From Paenibacillus sp. RC67 (lineage in GTDB: Bacteria > Bacillota > Bacilli > Paenibacillales > NBRC-103111), in assembly GCF_030020805.1 (NCBI RefSeq), contig NZ_CP125098.1, positions 4,673,501 through 4,737,500 on the forward strand: DNA of 64,000 nt, in the 5' to 3' direction. Positions 15,989 to 25,286 of the stretch are shown here, one piece after another. Under the pieces are notes generated by a model. That model searched no databases and was not told the origin of the DNA. It saw only the letters and a list, made by a program, of their open reading frames with translations. A program made the translations under genes and the position numbers. Numbering within the stretch: the stretch's first letter is position 1; every line of letters starts with the position of its first letter.

Positions 15989-17659
15989 TTAACGTGATGC
16001 TTCCTTGATCGACTTAAGACGCTTCATCACATCGTTCTCTCCACGACCAAAATAATCATGAAGCTTGTTATATTCTTCATACAGCTTTTCGTACACAGCT
16101 ACATGCTTTGGAATAGGCTTGAAAGTTTCTTCGCGCACACGCGCCATTTTCTCAGCAGCATCTACAATTGAGTCGTACCCTCCATTTGCAGCACCTGCTG
16201 CTACTGCTCCGAACATCGCCGCACCCAAAGCCGGCGTTTGCTTGGAATCTGCAATTTTGATCTCACGATTTGTAACGTCCGCGTAGATTTGCATTAACAA
16301 TCGATTTTTTTGCGGAAGTCCTCCGCAGGCATAGAGCTCATTCACCACTACCCCGTTATCGTGAAAGGCGTCAACGATCTTTCTAGTGCCGAAAGCCGTC
16401 GCTTCAAGCAGCGTCCGGTAAATTTCTTCAGGCTTGGTCAACAGCGTGTAGCCAACCAATAAACCTGTTAAATTCGTATCTACCAGTACGGAACGGTTCC
16501 CGTTCCACCAGTCAAGCGCCAGCAGTCCCGTCTCTCCCGGCTTGTATGCAGCAGCTCTTTTCTCCAGCCATTCATGAACGTTAATGCCTTCCTCTCGAGC
16601 CGCATCATGGACATAAGCAGGTACTGACTGCTCGACATACCATGCAAAAATATCTCCTACAGCAGACTGTCCCGCTTCATAACCCATATATCCGGGAATG
16701 ATTCCGTCCTCTACGACTCCACACATACCTTCAACCTGCCGCTCTTCCTCACCTAGCAGCATGTGACAGATCGAGGTTCCCATCGCCATGACAAGCTTGC
16801 CGGGAGCAACCACACCAACACCAGGAACGGCCGCATGTGCATCTACATTCCCAACGGCTACCGCTGTACCAGGGTTCAGACCCATCCATTTCGCCATCTC
16901 TTCTGTCAATCCGCCAGCCTTCGTCCCTAAAGGTACGACTTCCCCGCGGAGCTTAGTGCTTGTCAGCTTTTCCAATCTTGGATCCAGCGCTCTGAAGAAC
17001 GCTTCAGAAGGATAACCGTCCTGCTTATGCCATATCGCTTTGTAGCCTGCCGTGCAGCTGTTCCTGAGTCGATTTCCTGTCATTCTGGAAACAACCCAAT
17101 CCGCCGCTTCCAAAAATTGATCCGTCTTCTCATATATATCCGGGTCTTCGTTAAGGATTTGCCATATTTTTGCGATCATCCATTCGGAAGATATTTTGCC
17201 TCCATAACGCGGCAAAAAGGTTTCGCCCCTAAGCTCTGCGAGTTCATTGATGCGATTCGCCTCATCCTGTGCAGCATGATGCTTCCATAGCTTCACCCAG
17301 CTGTGCGGTCTCTCTCTCAGCTCCGGATCGAAGCACAGCGGCTCACCTTCAGCATCCACAGGCAGCATCGTGCAAGCCGTAAAATCGATGCCAAGACCGA
17401 TTACGTCAGCCGGGTTCACTCCGGAAGACTGAATAATGGCAGGTACGGAACGTTTGAGCACCTCAATGTAATCCCCAGGATGTTGAAGAGCCCAATCAGG
17501 CTCAAGCCTCTGTCCGGAGCCTGGAAGCTTCTCATCAATCACATTATGAGGATAAGGTGTGACATGATCAGCTATCTCTGTACCGTCCGAAAGATCGACT
17601 AATACGGCACGTCCTGACTCCGTACCGTAATCTATGCCAATAGCATACTTTTTGCCCAT
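15989..17659 (-). CDS. araB: L-ribulokinase
   Basis: Phosphorylates L-ribulose to L-ribulose 5-phosphate with ATP. It is a FGGY-family kinase of 556 residues: N-terminal phosphate loop GIDYGTESGRAVLVDL, the family segment VIGLGIDFTACTMLPVD, and the ATP-binding C-terminal motifs NELYACGGLPQKNRL and ALGAAMFGAVAAGA. It lies between araD and araA on the same strand. Confidence 0.97.
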   Translation of the reverse strand: MGKKYAIGIDYGTESGRAVLVDLSDGTEIADHVTPYPHNVIDEKLPGSGQRLEPDWALQHPGDYIEVLKRSVPAIIQSSGVNPADVIGLGIDFTACTMLPVDAEGEPLCFDPELRERPHSWVKLWKHHAAQDEANRINELAELRGETFLPRYGGKISSEWMIAKIWQILNEDPDIYEKTDQFLEAADWVVSRMTGNRLRNSCTAGYKAIWHKQDGYPSEAFFRALDPRLEKLTSTKLRGEVVPLGTKAGGLTEEMAKWMGLNPGTAVAVGNVDAHAAVPGVGVVAPGKLVMAMGTSICHMLLGEEERQVEGMCGVVEDGIIPGYMGYEAGQSAVGDIFAWYVEQSVPAYVHDAAREEGINVHEWLEKRAAAYKPGETGLLALDWWNGNRSVLVDTNLTGLLVGYTLLTKPEEIYRTLLEATAFGTRKIVDAFHDNGVVVNELYACGGLPQKNRLLMQIYADVTNREIKIADSKQTPALGAAMFGAVAAGAANGGYDSIVDAAEKMARVREETFKPIPKHVAVYEKLYEEYNKLHDYFGRGENDVMKRLKSIKEASR

Positions 17660-17716
17660 ACGATTCTATGTTCCTCCCTGGATCATTTTCTTTTTCAGTT
17701 CTGTATCTGTACCTTA

Positions 17717-18407
17717 CTACTTTTGTCCGTAATAAGCGTCTGCACCATGCTTGCGCAAAAAATGCCGGTCAAGCAGCGTTGAGTCCATCGATGGAATATG
17801 CGAATTTAAAGCTTTCGTATGGTAGCCCATCTTAGCCACCTCTTCCAAAACAACCGCGTTATGTACCGCCTGATGCGGGTCCTTCCCCCCAGGTGAACGG
17901 AGCATGAGAATGAACTAAAACACCTGGCATTTGTAGAGGGTCGAGATTTTGGAATCTCTCCACAATCACATTGCCAGTTTCCAGCTCATAAGCGCCTTGA
18001 ATTTCTGCACCAGTCATTTCTCTCGTACAAGGAACCTCACCGTAAAAATAGTCGGCATGCGTCGTTCCGAGCGCCGGAATGCCTATTCCTGCTTGCGCCC
18101 AAATAGTTGCCCACGGCGAATGGGTATGTACAACTCCACCGATATGCGGAAACGCCTTGTACAAGACCAAATGTGTCGGCGTATCTGAAGAAGGACGCAA
18201 CGTCCCTTCCACAACGGTTCCTTGCAGATCGACGACGACTAGATCTTCCAGCTTCAGCTTCTCATAAGGCACTCCGCTCGGTTTAATGACAACAAGGCCT
18301 TGATCCCTATCGATACCGCTTACATTTCCCCAAGTAAACGTAACAAGGCCGTATTTGGGCAAATCCAGATTCGCTTCCAATACGGCCTGTTTGAGTTGTA
18401 ATAACAA
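17717..18407 (-). pseudogene. araD: L-ribulose-5-phosphate 4-epimerase interrupted by a +1 frameshift
   Basis: AraD would convert L-ribulose 5-phosphate to D-xylulose 5-phosphate, the last step of the pathway. Joining two frames gives a complete 229-residue class-II aldolase-like protein: zinc ligands in VVHTHSPW and LVHSHAPF, the acid/base Asp in THADYFYG, and the C-terminal Tyr in HGADAYYGQK. The break lies in a run of six G (17885-17890): five G would give HSHAPFTWGKDPHQAVHNAV, six G give a stop nine codons later. As written, the product ends at 182 residues and loses the C-terminal 55, including the catalytic Tyr. The start is TTG at 18407. It may be a real mutation, a sequencing error in a homopolymer, or ribosomal slippage. 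Confidence 0.93.
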
Positions 18408-18442
18408 CTTGTATCATCACCTTTCCATAAGAAGAATGAATC

Positions 18443-18490
18443 CGATACTGTTATTATATATTTGTACGTACAATTTTTCCACAATTATTT
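18443..18490 (-). promoter_or_regulatory. araDBA promoter with AraR operator
   Basis: A perfect 12-bp palindrome TTGTACGTACAA (18462-18473) matches the core of the B. subtilis AraR box as I recall it (ATTTGTACGTACAAAT). It sits between a weak -35 (TTGTGG) and a -10 (TATATA/TATAAT) on the minus strand, so bound AraR would block RNA polymerase. Confidence 0.8.
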
Positions 18491-19582
18491 TATTAATTTT
18501 GTCGATTCTCTAATAATAAGCTCTGGCTCTATCACCTTACCGACCATCTCATTCGTATTATGCTCGATCATAGCAATTAGCATTTCTGCTGCCAACGTCC
18601 CCATATCTGCTTTGGGATGAGTCAGTGTCGTAAGCTTCACCTCTGTAGCAACAGCCAATGAGGAATCATCAAACCCGACGATTGAAATATGGTCAGGAAC
18701 GTTTAATCCCGCTTGTCTCACGGCTTCGAGAAGCATAACCGCTAACTCATCGTTGTAGCAAACGAAAGCTGTTGGACGTTCCGATGCATTAGTAAGCATC
18801 TCAAGTGCTGCTGCAAAAGGCTTTGTTTCCTTATCTTCCGTCGTATAATGAATGACAGAATCAGGGACCAACGGAATACGATAATCTTGATGGGCTTTAA
18901 TAAAGCCTTTGAGCCGATTGACGCCTTGTAAATCGTCCATTTTGAAAAAACCGGCTATACTTCGGTGTCCGAGCTTCATCAAATGCTCTGCTGCTTTATA
19001 CCCTCCAGCTTCATCATCCACTTTAATGTACGGACAACTTATCTCCGGATAGCTTTCATTGATCATTAAGAAAGGAATGTTATGGTAATTCAATGTCAAA
19101 TAATAGCTTAAATTCGGGTTGCCCTCCGCGCTCTTGGTCGGCTCGATAATGAGGCCGCTTAACGGCTGACTCATCATCATCTGTAAGCTTTCCCTTTCCC
19201 TGTCTTTGTCGTTATCTGTGCTGGACAGGAGCAATCGATATCCCTTGCTTCGCAATGCCGCTTCGGCTCCTCGCACGATATGAGGAAAAATATAATCGGA
19301 TATATACGTCGTAATAATGCCGATCGTCTGCACATCCTGCTGTTTCCGCGCGGTTTGGGGATTAGAGACAAACGTTCCTCTTCCTTGAACCCTGTAAATC
19401 CATCCTTCCTGCTCTAGTACGCCAAAGGTTTGCCTTACCGTCTGCCTGCTCATTTGAAACTGTTCTGCAATCTCATTCTCCGTAGGCATTTGATCGTTGG
19501 GCTTTAGTTTGCCCGATTGAAGCCAGGACAATATTTCTTGTTTTAATATCATATACTTAGGCTGCTGCTTTACGTCTGTCAT
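18485..19582 (-). CDS. araR: arabinose operon repressor AraR (GntR HTH plus LacI-type sensor)
   Basis: Arabinose-responsive repressor of araDBA. The 365-residue chimera has an N-terminal GntR winged helix (MPTENEIAEQFQMSRQTVRQ, EGWIYRVQGRGTFVSNP) and a LacI/periplasmic-binding sensor domain (TIGIITTYISDYIFPHIVRG, SIVGFDDSSLAVATEVKLTT). This order and length match AraR of Bacillus. It lies just upstream of araD on the same strand, with the AraR palindrome between them. Its own promoter carries a second, imperfect box. Confidence 0.95.
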   Translation of the reverse strand: MTDVKQQPKYMILKQEILSWLQSGKLKPNDQMPTENEIAEQFQMSRQTVRQTFGVLEQEGWIYRVQGRGTFVSNPQTARKQQDVQTIGIITTYISDYIFPHIVRGAEAALRSKGYRLLLSSTDNDKDRERESLQMMMSQPLSGLIIEPTKSAEGNPNLSYYLTLNYHNIPFLMINESYPEISCPYIKVDDEAGGYKAAEHLMKLGHRSIAGFFKMDDLQGVNRLKGFIKAHQDYRIPLVPDSVIHYTTEDKETKPFAAALEMLTNASERPTAFVCYNDELAVMLLEAVRQAGLNVPDHISIVGFDDSSLAVATEVKLTTLTHPKADMGTLAAEMLIAMIEHNTNEMVGKVIEPELIIRESTKLIK

Positions 19583-19633
19583 ATTTCACCTCAAAAGAAC
19601 CGATGCCATGCTGGTCGTTCCCATTTTAGGTTC

Positions 19634-19664
19634 ATTATATCATTATTCAAAGTTGTAAGTACAT
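19634..19664 (-). promoter_or_regulatory. araR promoter with imperfect AraR box
   Basis: A -10 TATAAT (19639-19634) has a weak -35 GTACTT 17 bases upstream. That -35 lies inside ATGTACTTACAA (19664-19653), which matches 10 of 12 positions of the araD operator, pointing to autoregulation. Confidence 0.55.
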
Positions 19665-19675
19665 ATTAATGCTAT

Positions 19676-20041
19676 TCATCCCAATGATGCGATTATTTTT
19701 CCGCATAATGCTCCCGTTGCAATACCACCTACTACACCTATGGGCAAAGGCAAATGCCAGATCGTGATCATAACCCCGGTCATAACCGCAGCAAACGTCA
19801 TTACAGTGCCCACTGCCAGATCAATACCACCAGTAATGATGAAGAAGGTGGACCCAAGAGCGAGTATGCCAATGACCGCAGTAGACAGCATGATACCGAC
19901 TATGTTATCGAATTGAAAAAAGTTGCTTGAAGAAAACGAGAAAAAAATAACTAATACAATTAAGCTAGCAAAAGCCAGCAATTTTTGTGTCGCGCCAGTT
20001 TTGACTGTCGTCGGCTTCTTACTGACTGCCGTCATTTCCAT
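19676..20041 (-). pseudogene. truncated ribose-type ABC permease (RbsC-like), N-terminal 121 residues
   Basis: CUT2 sugar permeases are about 320 residues; this frame stops at 121. The N-terminus is intact (TM helices around LLAFASLIVLVIFFSF and GIMLSTAVIGILALGSTFFII, and the family signature ITGGIDLAVG). Then homology ends in GALCGKIIASLG and a stop just before the araR promoter. The normal continuation GALCG..N...I.....PPFIATLGM is missing, so the 3' two thirds have been deleted. A functional permease is not expected. Confidence 0.85.
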
Positions 20042-20053
20042 AATGCTTCCCCC

Positions 20054-21397
20054 CTATTCACTGCGCATTGTAGCGTATTTCATAATACTTTCCTGCGTCG
20101 CTTGTTCACTGCTAAGCTCGCCAGTAATACGCCCCTCACACATGATCATGATGCGATGACTCATTCTAAGAATTTCGGGCAGGTCAGAGGAAATCATAAT
20201 GATCGATTTGCCCTGTTCAGCCAGCTTCTCCAATAGCTTATAAATCTCGGTCTTCGCCCCGACATCAATGCCTCGAGTAGGTTCGTCAAATATTAAAATT
20301 TCACAGTCGCGCAGCAGCCATTTGCTAATGACTACCTTTTGCTGATTGCCACCCGAAAGATACTTGACTTTTTGCTCTACAATCCCGTGACGGACAGCGT
20401 GATGCGGCTGCTTGATTCGAACTTTTTGACCGTGTACGCGAATTTCTCCTGAATCTATAGGATCTGCTCCGAATATAGCCCTGGCTACTTCTGTACGACC
20501 TGCTCCCATTAAACCGGCGAAGCCTAGAATTTCCCCTTTACGCAGCGAGAAACTGACATCCTTGATCTTTCCTTTCCGATTCAGCTTACGAACTTCCAGT
20601 ACTGTTCCTTGGTTGGCACTGCTGGTCGATGGTTTGGATGCTTGGTACAGCTCCCTTCCGACCATCATAGCTATTATGCGGTCCGTCGTGACTTCTTGAG
20701 TTCCGATGGTATCAATATAGCAGCCGTCCCGCATGACCGTGATCCGATCCGTAATCCGTTTTAGTTCTTCCATTCGATGCGAAATATACACGATCCCTAC
20801 CCCATTTTCTTTCAACTCACGAATGATTCTGAACAAATCGTTGATCTCCGTATCTGTCAATGCGGCCGTCGGCTCATCCATGATTAGTACTTGCGATTGA
20901 TAAGAAAGCGCTTTGGCTATCTCGACCATTTGCTGTTGGGCTACGGTAAGCTCGGATACTAAAGTTCGAGGGTCCAATTGAAGCTTAATCCGGTTAAAAA
21001 GAAGCTGCGCCTGATCGTTCAGCTTTTTATCATTTAGAAATATCTTGAATATTTTACCAGGTTCTCTGCCAATAAAAATATTTTGCGCTATGGTCAGATG
21101 GGGCATCAAATTCAACTCCTGATGAATCATGCTGATGCCAAGCTGCTGCGCGGTTCGGGTATTTGGAATAAGGACCTCTTTGCCTTTATAGCGAAGTGTT
21201 CCCGAATCCTTTTGATACACTCCTGTAAGCACTTTCATTAATGTCGATTTGCCAGCTCCATTTTCACCTACCAAGGCATGAACTTCACCAGGCATTAATG
21301 TGAACCGACATTGGTTCAGAGCGTGTACGCCGGGAAAGTGCTTGTCGATTCCGTCCATTTCAACTAGAGGCTCTATCATTGCAGTCACTACCACCAC
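20054..21397 (-). pseudogene. ribose-type ABC ATPase (RbsA-like) with an internal deletion
   Basis: RbsA-type proteins carry two fused ATPase domains in about 500 residues; this frame is 447. The first domain is complete (Walker A GENGAGKST, Walker B LIMDEPTAAL), though its signature LTVAQQQ is as usual degenerate. In the second domain the sequence jumps at about residue 339 (near 20380) from PHHAVRHGI straight to VEQKVKYLSGGNQQ, skipping the roughly 55 residues that normally carry GYLSEDRK and the helical segment. The frame is kept. With the truncated permease 12 bases downstream and no binding protein in reach, I read this as a decaying transporter. The start may be GTG at 21397 or ATG at 21379. 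Confidence 0.85.
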
Positions 21398-21510
21398 CCC
21401 AAATCCCTTAAACTATGAGTTCATTGTATATTTGGACCGAGGTAAAAAGAATGGAGTAATCTCTTGAAAAAGGTTTAAAATCTTACGATGTTAACCTACC
21501 AGAACGCAAA

Positions 21511-21557
21511 AAGGGCTGAATTGCAAGCAACGATAAGTTGCCTACAAAACAGCCCTG
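21511..21557 (-). terminator. terminator of the glycerophosphodiester operon
   Basis: AGGGCTG ... CAGCCCT encloses a second stem (GTAGGCAACTT / GTTGCTTGCA) and is followed by TTTTT on the minus strand. Confidence 0.75.
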
Positions 21558-21569
21558 ATTAACCTATCT

Positions 21570-22286
21570 TTATTTAGACGCCATCTCCAGAAAGCATGCT
21601 TTCCACTTCTCCAGCTCATTGGTACATACCCAAACATCTGGATATTGCTTGCGTATTTGACGCATGGCGTCTTCATCATCAATAGTCCAGGCAATAAGCT
21701 GAATGCCCTTTTCTTCACACAAACGTACATAATCATCCGTTAAATAGATGTATTTAACGGAAATGTACTTAGCATCAATCTCCTTGGCGAAGCCGAACAC
21801 CGAAGGTGTTGCGCCGTAGATGACAAGTCCCACTTCGATATCCTTAGATAGTTGACGTACTCGTTGTATGGAATAGTGGTCAAACGAAGTAACGAATACT
21901 TGATCCTGCACATCACACGCGCGAATCACTTCAAGTACTTTTTCTTCCATTCCCGTGTACAAGCTTCCGCTCTGCTTTAGCTCAATATCCACTTTAGCCT
22001 TCCCTTTAGCCAAGTTTAACACCTGCTCCAAAGTCGGAATGGATTGCTCACCGTTTGTACGAAGCTTCTGCAGCTCATCCCAAGTATAATCGAGGACTAG
22101 ACCTTTTCCGTTGGTCGTGCGGTTGACTGTAGGATCGTGAATGACAACCGGAACGCCGTCCTTCGTCAAATTTACGTCCAATTCCAAATGGCTATAAGAC
22201 AGATCTAATGCAGCTTGAAACGAAAAAAGCGTATTCTCCGGGTATTTCTTCGGGTACCCGCGATGTGCCAATCCGACGATGCTCAT
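21570..22286 (-). CDS. ugpQ: glycerophosphodiester phosphodiesterase (UgpQ/GlpQ family, cytoplasmic)
   Basis: Hydrolyses glycerophosphodiesters to glycerol 3-phosphate and an alcohol. The catalytic signature is complete: AHRGYPKKYPENTLFSF, then ELDVNLTKDGVPVVIHDPTV with the metal-binding Glu-Leu-Asp and the catalytic His-Asp. There is no signal peptide, so it acts inside the cell, like UgpQ. The ATG at 22286 has GGAGG 6 bases upstream. It is last in an operon with a Ugp-like binding protein, two permeases and a lipoprotein, which fits import of glycerophosphodiesters followed by internal cleavage. Confidence 0.93.
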   Translation of the reverse strand: MSIVGLAHRGYPKKYPENTLFSFQAALDLSYSHLELDVNLTKDGVPVVIHDPTVNRTTNGKGLVLDYTWDELQKLRTNGEQSIPTLEQVLNLAKGKAKVDIELKQSGSLYTGMEEKVLEVIRACDVQDQVFVTSFDHYSIQRVRQLSKDIEVGLVIYGATPSVFGFAKEIDAKYISVKYIYLTDDYVRLCEEKGIQLIAWTIDDEDAMRQIRKQYPDVWVCTNELEKWKACFLEMASK

Positions 22287-22300
22287 GTTCATCCTCCTGA

Positions 22301-23431
22301 TTAATCGGTCATTTTCAACAGTTGAATACGATCCAGCGCATAGCTGGAGGAAGCCTTGTACGTACTAGCACCGGACTCGAACAATAGGTATAGCGTCTCT
22401 TTGGAATAAACGATTCCCTCCGACATCGGTGGAAGCGCCATCGATTCCGGCTTGTTCTTCGAATCCAGGAACCATACAGGAACCGACTCAGAGCCGATAA
22501 CCGCTTTAGTGTGCGGCTGTTCAGCCAGCACATTTGGATGCTGGATTAATGCACTTGCTGCATTACGTCCAGATGATTGACTCAGCAAAATCTTATTCTT
22601 CAAGACCGCCATTCCTTGAACGCTGTCCGGTATGGATAATATGTAGTCCGGGACAACGGGCGTATTAGCTTGTGCCGCCTTACTGGCAGGAAGCAAATCG
22701 GTCTGCGGATCCAGCTTGAAGCCTACGGTCCACGCTTTATATTCCTTATCATCGCGATTGTTTATATAATGCGATTTTTCCGTAGGATAGTCCTTTCCAC
22801 TGGCAAATTCGCCTACCCATAGGACACCGTCACCATAAGTTGTGAAAGAAGCCCTTGTATCTGTACGAATCGAGCCTCTAAATGTCAGTTTGGTATCATT
22901 ATCAGCTTTGATTATGTCCTCGATGTTTAACTGATAGACATTATTGTCGGATGAAATCCAAACATGACTTTTGCTTACCGTAACGCCCCCGGCATGACCA
23001 GTGTAAGGCTTGTCGGCTTCCTTGTAAAGCTCCATTACTTTAACCATCGAGCCGGTGCCGGCATCTACTACGGACAGCAGACTCGGAAGACCACCTTCTC
23101 TATAATGGCTGACGAGAATCCAATTTTTTTCTTCAATAAAACCGATTCCCTGAGGAACCGCTTTTTGCATCAAAGCCGGCACAATCGGTCCCTGCTTCGC
23201 AGCCTGCAAAAATGGCTTAATTTCAGGGAAATCAATACGGATTTTAATTCCGGCTTCTTCCTGCGTTATCTTTCCGCTGTTCGATACGTTTTTCTCTTCC
23301 GGCTTTTTCGCTTCTGCGGAAACCGCTTGCTCTGATGCTTTCTTCGCACTGCCTGCCGATGATGGTTGACAGCCGGCTGCGGTTAGGCACAGCATACCCG
23401 ATAGTACAATCATTACTGCTTTATGCTTCAT
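22301..23431 (-). CDS. lipoprotein with predicted beta-propeller fold, unknown function
   Basis: A secreted, lipid-anchored protein of 376 residues. The signal peptide MIVLSGMLCLTAAGC ends in a lipobox, followed by a Ser/Lys/Glu-rich linker. The body has repeated W-containing strands of propeller style (GIGFIEEKNWILVSHYREGG, GHAGGVTVSKSHVWISSDN, GDGVLWVGEFASGKDYP, VQGMAVLKNKILLSQSSG). I do not recognise a named family with confidence. It sits between the permease gene and ugpQ in the same operon, 8-9 bases from the latter, so it may bind, sense or process the transporter's substrate at the cell surface. Confidence 0.8.
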   Translation of the reverse strand: MKHKAVMIVLSGMLCLTAAGCQPSSAGSAKKASEQAVSAEAKKPEEKNVSNSGKITQEEAGIKIRIDFPEIKPFLQAAKQGPIVPALMQKAVPQGIGFIEEKNWILVSHYREGGLPSLLSVVDAGTGSMVKVMELYKEADKPYTGHAGGVTVSKSHVWISSDNNVYQLNIEDIIKADNDTKLTFRGSIRTDTRASFTTYGDGVLWVGEFASGKDYPTEKSHYINNRDDKEYKAWTVGFKLDPQTDLLPASKAAQANTPVVPDYILSIPDSVQGMAVLKNKILLSQSSGRNAASALIQHPNVLAEQPHTKAVIGSESVPVWFLDSKNKPESMALPPMSEGIVYSKETLYLLFESGASTYKASSSYALDRIQLLKMTD

Positions 23432-23449
23432 TGGACAGCCTCCTTGGTT

Positions 23450-23462
23450 CCCCTTTGAGGGG
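23450..23462 (-). promoter_or_regulatory. small intercistronic hairpin
   Basis: CCCCT-caa-AGGGG in the 42-base gap between the permease and the lipoprotein gene. There is no T run, so mRNA processing or stability is more likely than termination. Confidence 0.4.
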
Positions 23463-23473
23463 AGCGATCCCCA

Positions 23474-24304
23474 TTACTTAAAGGTCGAATTGGCCATGGC
23501 CGCCACAATATATTTTTGAGCGAAGATGAACACCAATACGATCGGCAAAATGACAACAACACTCGCAGCCATCAGCAGATGGAAGTTTAATGCTTCGTTA
23601 CCCGCGATAGAATCTCTCATCATAGCAATACCGACCGTCAATACGCGCATTTGATTGGAATTCGTCATAACCAGAGGCCAGAAGTAGGAGTTCCAGCTAT
23701 GGATAAAGCTGATGACTAACAAGGTAATAACCGTCGGGAACGCCATCGGCGTCAAAATACGGTATAGAATCTGCACGCGGTTCGCACCATCTACCTTGGC
23801 CGCCTCAATAACATCGTTGTTGATCGATTTGAACGTTTGACGAAGCAGGAATATGCCGTAAGCCGAAGCCGCATGTGGAATGATAAGCGCATAGAACGTG
23901 TTGATCCAGCCCAGTTTGGACATCATGACATACACGGGTACAAAAGTAACTTGGTCAGGCACGATCAGTGCCGCCAGGACAAGGATAAACAGCTTCTCTC
24001 TGCCCGGGAACGTTCCTTTGGCAAAAGCATAGGCAGCCATAAGGCCAATATTGATTTGAAGGAAGATAATTCCTACCGTCTGAATCAATGTATTGGATGC
24101 AAACCGCCAAAATGGAATGGTGTTGAAAGCCTGAAAGAAGTTTTGCCACATTAATTTCTCTGGCCAGAACGTAGGAACGGCCAAGCGAAGCTCATGCGGT
24201 GATTTCAATGCGGTTACCAGCATCCAGTAAACCGGGAAAAAGATAAGAAGCGTAATGAGAATGGCCACTATATAACGGGTGGTTACCCCTAGTGATTTCG
24301 TCAT
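23474..24304 (-). CDS. ABC transporter permease, UgpE/MalG type
   Basis: Membrane subunit of a CUT1 importer, 276 residues with six helices. The EAA loop is IEAAKVDGANRVQILYRILT near residue 180. It follows the UgpA-type permease by 11 bases. The association with a glycerophosphodiester phosphodiesterase and GlpD/GlpP suggests glycerol-3-phosphate or its diesters as substrate; this rests on context only. Confidence 0.92.
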   Translation of the reverse strand: MTKSLGVTTRYIVAILITLLIFFPVYWMLVTALKSPHELRLAVPTFWPEKLMWQNFFQAFNTIPFWRFASNTLIQTVGIIFLQINIGLMAAYAFAKGTFPGREKLFILVLAALIVPDQVTFVPVYVMMSKLGWINTFYALIIPHAASAYGIFLLRQTFKSINNDVIEAAKVDGANRVQILYRILTPMAFPTVITLLVISFIHSWNSYFWPLVMTNSNQMRVLTVGIAMMRDSIAGNEALNFHLLMAASVVVILPIVLVFIFAQKYIVAAMANSTFK

Positions 24305-24315
24305 TGATCTATAAC

Positions 24316-25266
24316 CTACCCTTCATAATGAACTTTCTTCTTGGAGACGTACATTTGTACCATGGTCAGCAGCACGATAATAATGAAGAAAATGATGACC
24401 AAGGCTGACGCTCTTCCTGTTTTAAATTCAGAGAAAGCCATCGTATAGATCCAGTACACCATCGCTTTGGTCGATTCCAAAGGTCCCCCATTGGTCATGA
24501 TATCGACAGATTGGAACACCTGCATGGAAGAAATAAAGTTGGTGACCACGAGAAACAAGGTGATTGGCGACAGTAAAGGAAGCGTAATACTCCAGAACTG
24601 CGTCCACTTACTGGCTCCGTCAATGCTTGAAGCTTCGTAATATTCCACTGGAATACCACGTAAACCTGCAATAAAGATAATCATTGCAAATCCGACGCCC
24701 TTCCAGACCGATACGACGATAAGAACCCACAGCGCCGTTTTCGGATTTTGCAGCCATTGCACCTTTTCGATTCCCATCAGCTCTAACAGCTCGTTCATTA
24801 AGCCATACTGAGAGTTGAAGATCCAAAGAAAGATCATGGACACAATGACCATGGAAATGTAGTGCGGCATAAAAATCAGCATTCTCAAGAAGTTGAAGAA
24901 TCGGGATGACACATTGAACAATAGCGCTAGCAGAAGCCCGAAGCCTAAAGTCAATACAACATCCAAGACTGTATAAGTAAACGTAATTCTGAGCACGTTA
25001 TAGAACGTTTCATTAGTCAAGAGCTTCTCATAATTATCGAAGCCAACAAATTGCTTCACTGGCTTCGTCATATTCCAGTTCGTAAAGCTTAAGTAGAATG
25101 AATTCAATAAAGGATAATAAATGAAGATGACCAGAAACGCCAAAGCTGGCAGGGCGAAGGAAAAATCCTTCAACCCCTCCAGTAGGCGGTAAGCAGAGCG
25201 CTTCGAAGCCGGTTTGGCAACCGAATCCATCCGTGCGTTTATTTTAGTGCTTCCAGTTTCTTTCAT
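24316..25266 (-). CDS. ABC transporter permease, UgpA/MalF type
   Basis: Partner membrane subunit, 316 residues, with an N-terminal cytoplasmic stretch, the first helix FSFALPALAFLVIFIYYPLL and the EAA loop YEASSIDGASKWTQFWSITL. It lies 20 bases after the binding-protein stop and 11 bases before the UgpE-type gene. Like the first transporter in the window it has no ATPase gene beside it. Confidence 0.92.
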   Translation of the reverse strand: MKETGSTKINARMDSVAKPASKRSAYRLLEGLKDFSFALPALAFLVIFIYYPLLNSFYLSFTNWNMTKPVKQFVGFDNYEKLLTNETFYNVLRITFTYTVLDVVLTLGFGLLLALLFNVSSRFFNFLRMLIFMPHYISMVIVSMIFLWIFNSQYGLMNELLELMGIEKVQWLQNPKTALWVLIVVSVWKGVGFAMIIFIAGLRGIPVEYYEASSIDGASKWTQFWSITLPLLSPITLFLVVTNFISSMQVFQSVDIMTNGGPLESTKAMVYWIYTMAFSEFKTGRASALVIIFFIIIVLLTMVQMYVSKKKVHYEG

Positions 25267-25286
25267 TGTGCTGCTCCTTCCGGGGC

